From positions 1-64,000 of the forward strand of contig DLJZ01000013.1 in NCBI GenBank assembly GCA_002478865.1: a stretch of DNA of 64,000 nucleotides. The letters run 5' to 3'. The stretch's first letter is position 1; every line of letters begins with the position of its first letter. Below the pieces are notes generated by a model. The model saw nothing but the letters and a program-made list of their open reading frames with translations. It was not told the origin of the DNA and ran no database searches. Source of the DNA: Hungatella sp. UBA7603 (lineage in GTDB: Bacteria > Bacillota > Clostridia > Lachnospirales > Lachnospiraceae). This document shows positions 63,492-64,000 of the stretch, in pieces. The translations under genes were made by a program, and so were the position numbers.

Positions 63492-64000
63492 ATGAAAAAG
63501 TTAATGAGTGCAACAGCAATTACAAACCCCACATGGTATGTGGATGAGAGAGTTATTTTTCATGGGCAAGCGAAACCTTATGATTACTATGGTGCAAAAG
63601 ATCCTACCATCGTATATTATGGGGGCAAATACCATGTGTTTTATACAGGAGCCAATCAAGGCGGCGGCTGGCAGATGCTTTATACGTCAGCATCCACAAT
63701 CTCAGGTCTTAAGAACTCTGCGAGAACCTATATGAGCTCCATTGGGGAAAGTTATTTTTGTGCACCTCAGGTATTTTATTTTGAGCCTAAAAAATTATGG
63801 TATCTGATTTACCAAGACGGAACACATGGCGCAGCATATGCCACAACTACCAATATAGCAGACCCTAAATCCTGGTCAGGGCCAAAATCCCTTGGTATGT
63901 CAGGAAATATGGGCTGGGATTACTATGTTATTTGTGACGATTCCTACGCTTATATGTATAATACGCCAAGTGATGGTTCTGGAAGATTATTTGTAAGAAA
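63492..64000 (+). CDS. GH62-like alpha-L-arabinofuranosidase (3' end outside window)
   Basis: The frame is open from the ATG at 63492 to the window end, about 169 residues. The visible part fits the five-bladed propeller of GH62: GAKDPTIVYYGGKYHVFYTG (catalytic Asp in KDP), GWQMLYTSAS, FCAPQVFYFEPKKLWYLIYQDG, AAYATTTNIADPKSWSGPKS and WDYYVICDDSYAYMY. No signal peptide is visible at this start. It would release arabinose from arabinoxylan, or from arabinosylated glycosides if intracellular. GH43 is the nearest alternative family. Confidence 0.8.
   Translation, partial: MKKLMSATAITNPTWYVDERVIFHGQAKPYDYYGAKDPTIVYYGGKYHVFYTGANQGGGWQMLYTSASTISGLKNSARTYMSSIGESYFCAPQVFYFEPKKLWYLIYQDGTHGAAYATTTNIADPKSWSGPKSLGMSGNMGWDYYVICDDSYAYMYNTPSDGSGRLFVR

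Noticed and set aside
63431..63544. Short frame translating the 9-base repeat as GNK units
   Set aside because: It overlaps the GH62-like gene out of frame and has no ribosome site; the repeat explains its openness.

Overview
The window looks like the chromosome of an anaerobic, fermentative Firmicute of the Lachnospiraceae / Clostridium saccharolyticum type. The base composition is AT-rich, nearly every gene has an AGGAGG-type ribosome site, and the content is typical of gut or plant-litter clostridia: BglG/LicT antitermination, a Ni-CODH-like protein, ferredoxin-linked 2-oxoacid oxidation, Ptb/Buk, OFA and GPH transporters, and many glycosidases. I see no rRNA, tRNA, CRISPR array, phage or transposase gene.

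Layout. 1-12.3 kb is carbohydrate use: a partial ChbG-type deacetylase, a decayed PTS IIA gene, two alpha/beta hydrolases, a LacI regulator with a GH32 sucrose(-phosphate) hydrolase, then a LicT-controlled beta-glucoside block (GH1, licT, PTS IIBC, GH2 beta-glucuronidase, PTS IIA). Two RAT/terminator switches lie in this block. 12.4-27.7 kb is mixed housekeeping and stress: a multi-hairpin repeat, a CooS paralogue lacking one expected cluster ligand, a BusR-BusAA-BusAB osmolyte system with a readable promoter/operator, a DUF2207 membrane protein, a sugar dehydrogenase, a metallophosphoesterase, a ferredoxin-nitroreductase with a TetR regulator, a phosphoribosyltransferase-like protein, an orphan decarboxylase beta subunit and a broken AI-2E permease gene.

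28.6-39.2 kb is a LysR gene divergent from a tightly packed 12-gene operon: a P-loop ATPase, four subunits of a 2-oxoacid:ferredoxin oxidoreductase, phosphate butyryltransferase, butyrate kinase, a His-rich LVIVD beta-propeller, a flavodoxin-fold oxidoreductase, a small membrane protein, a bacterial chalcone isomerase and an OFA-type MFS carrier. Next come a truncated MFS gene and a GH78 alpha-L-rhamnosidase, enclosed by two near-identical 51-bp hairpin repeats, then a TetR gene divergent from a phloretin hydrolase/PhlG-like gene and another MFS carrier.

45.6-62.7 kb holds two tandem AraC regulators, each fused to a degenerate GH39 domain, divergent from a GPH transporter, a Gfo/Idh/MocA dehydrogenase and the two subunits of a C-glycoside deglycosidase (small DUF6379-type beta subunit and TIM-barrel alpha subunit). 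An electron-transfer trio follows (FAD reductase, NuoG/GltD fusion, NuoF-like protein), then a second flavodoxin-fold oxidoreductase, a second TIM-barrel isomerase and a second Gfo/Idh/MocA protein. The window ends inside a GH62-like arabinofuranosidase gene.

Taken together, I read 28-63 kb as a plant-polyphenol (flavonoid) catabolic island. Rhamnosidase, glucosidase and glucuronidase would remove O-linked sugars and the C-glycoside deglycosidase would remove C-linked glucose. Flavin reductases, chalcone isomerase and the phloretin-hydrolase-like enzyme would open and cut the aglycone. The 2-oxoacid oxidoreductase with Ptb/Buk could supply reduced ferredoxin and ATP in the same operon. Family assignments come from reading motifs and from memory; substrates and coupling are inference.
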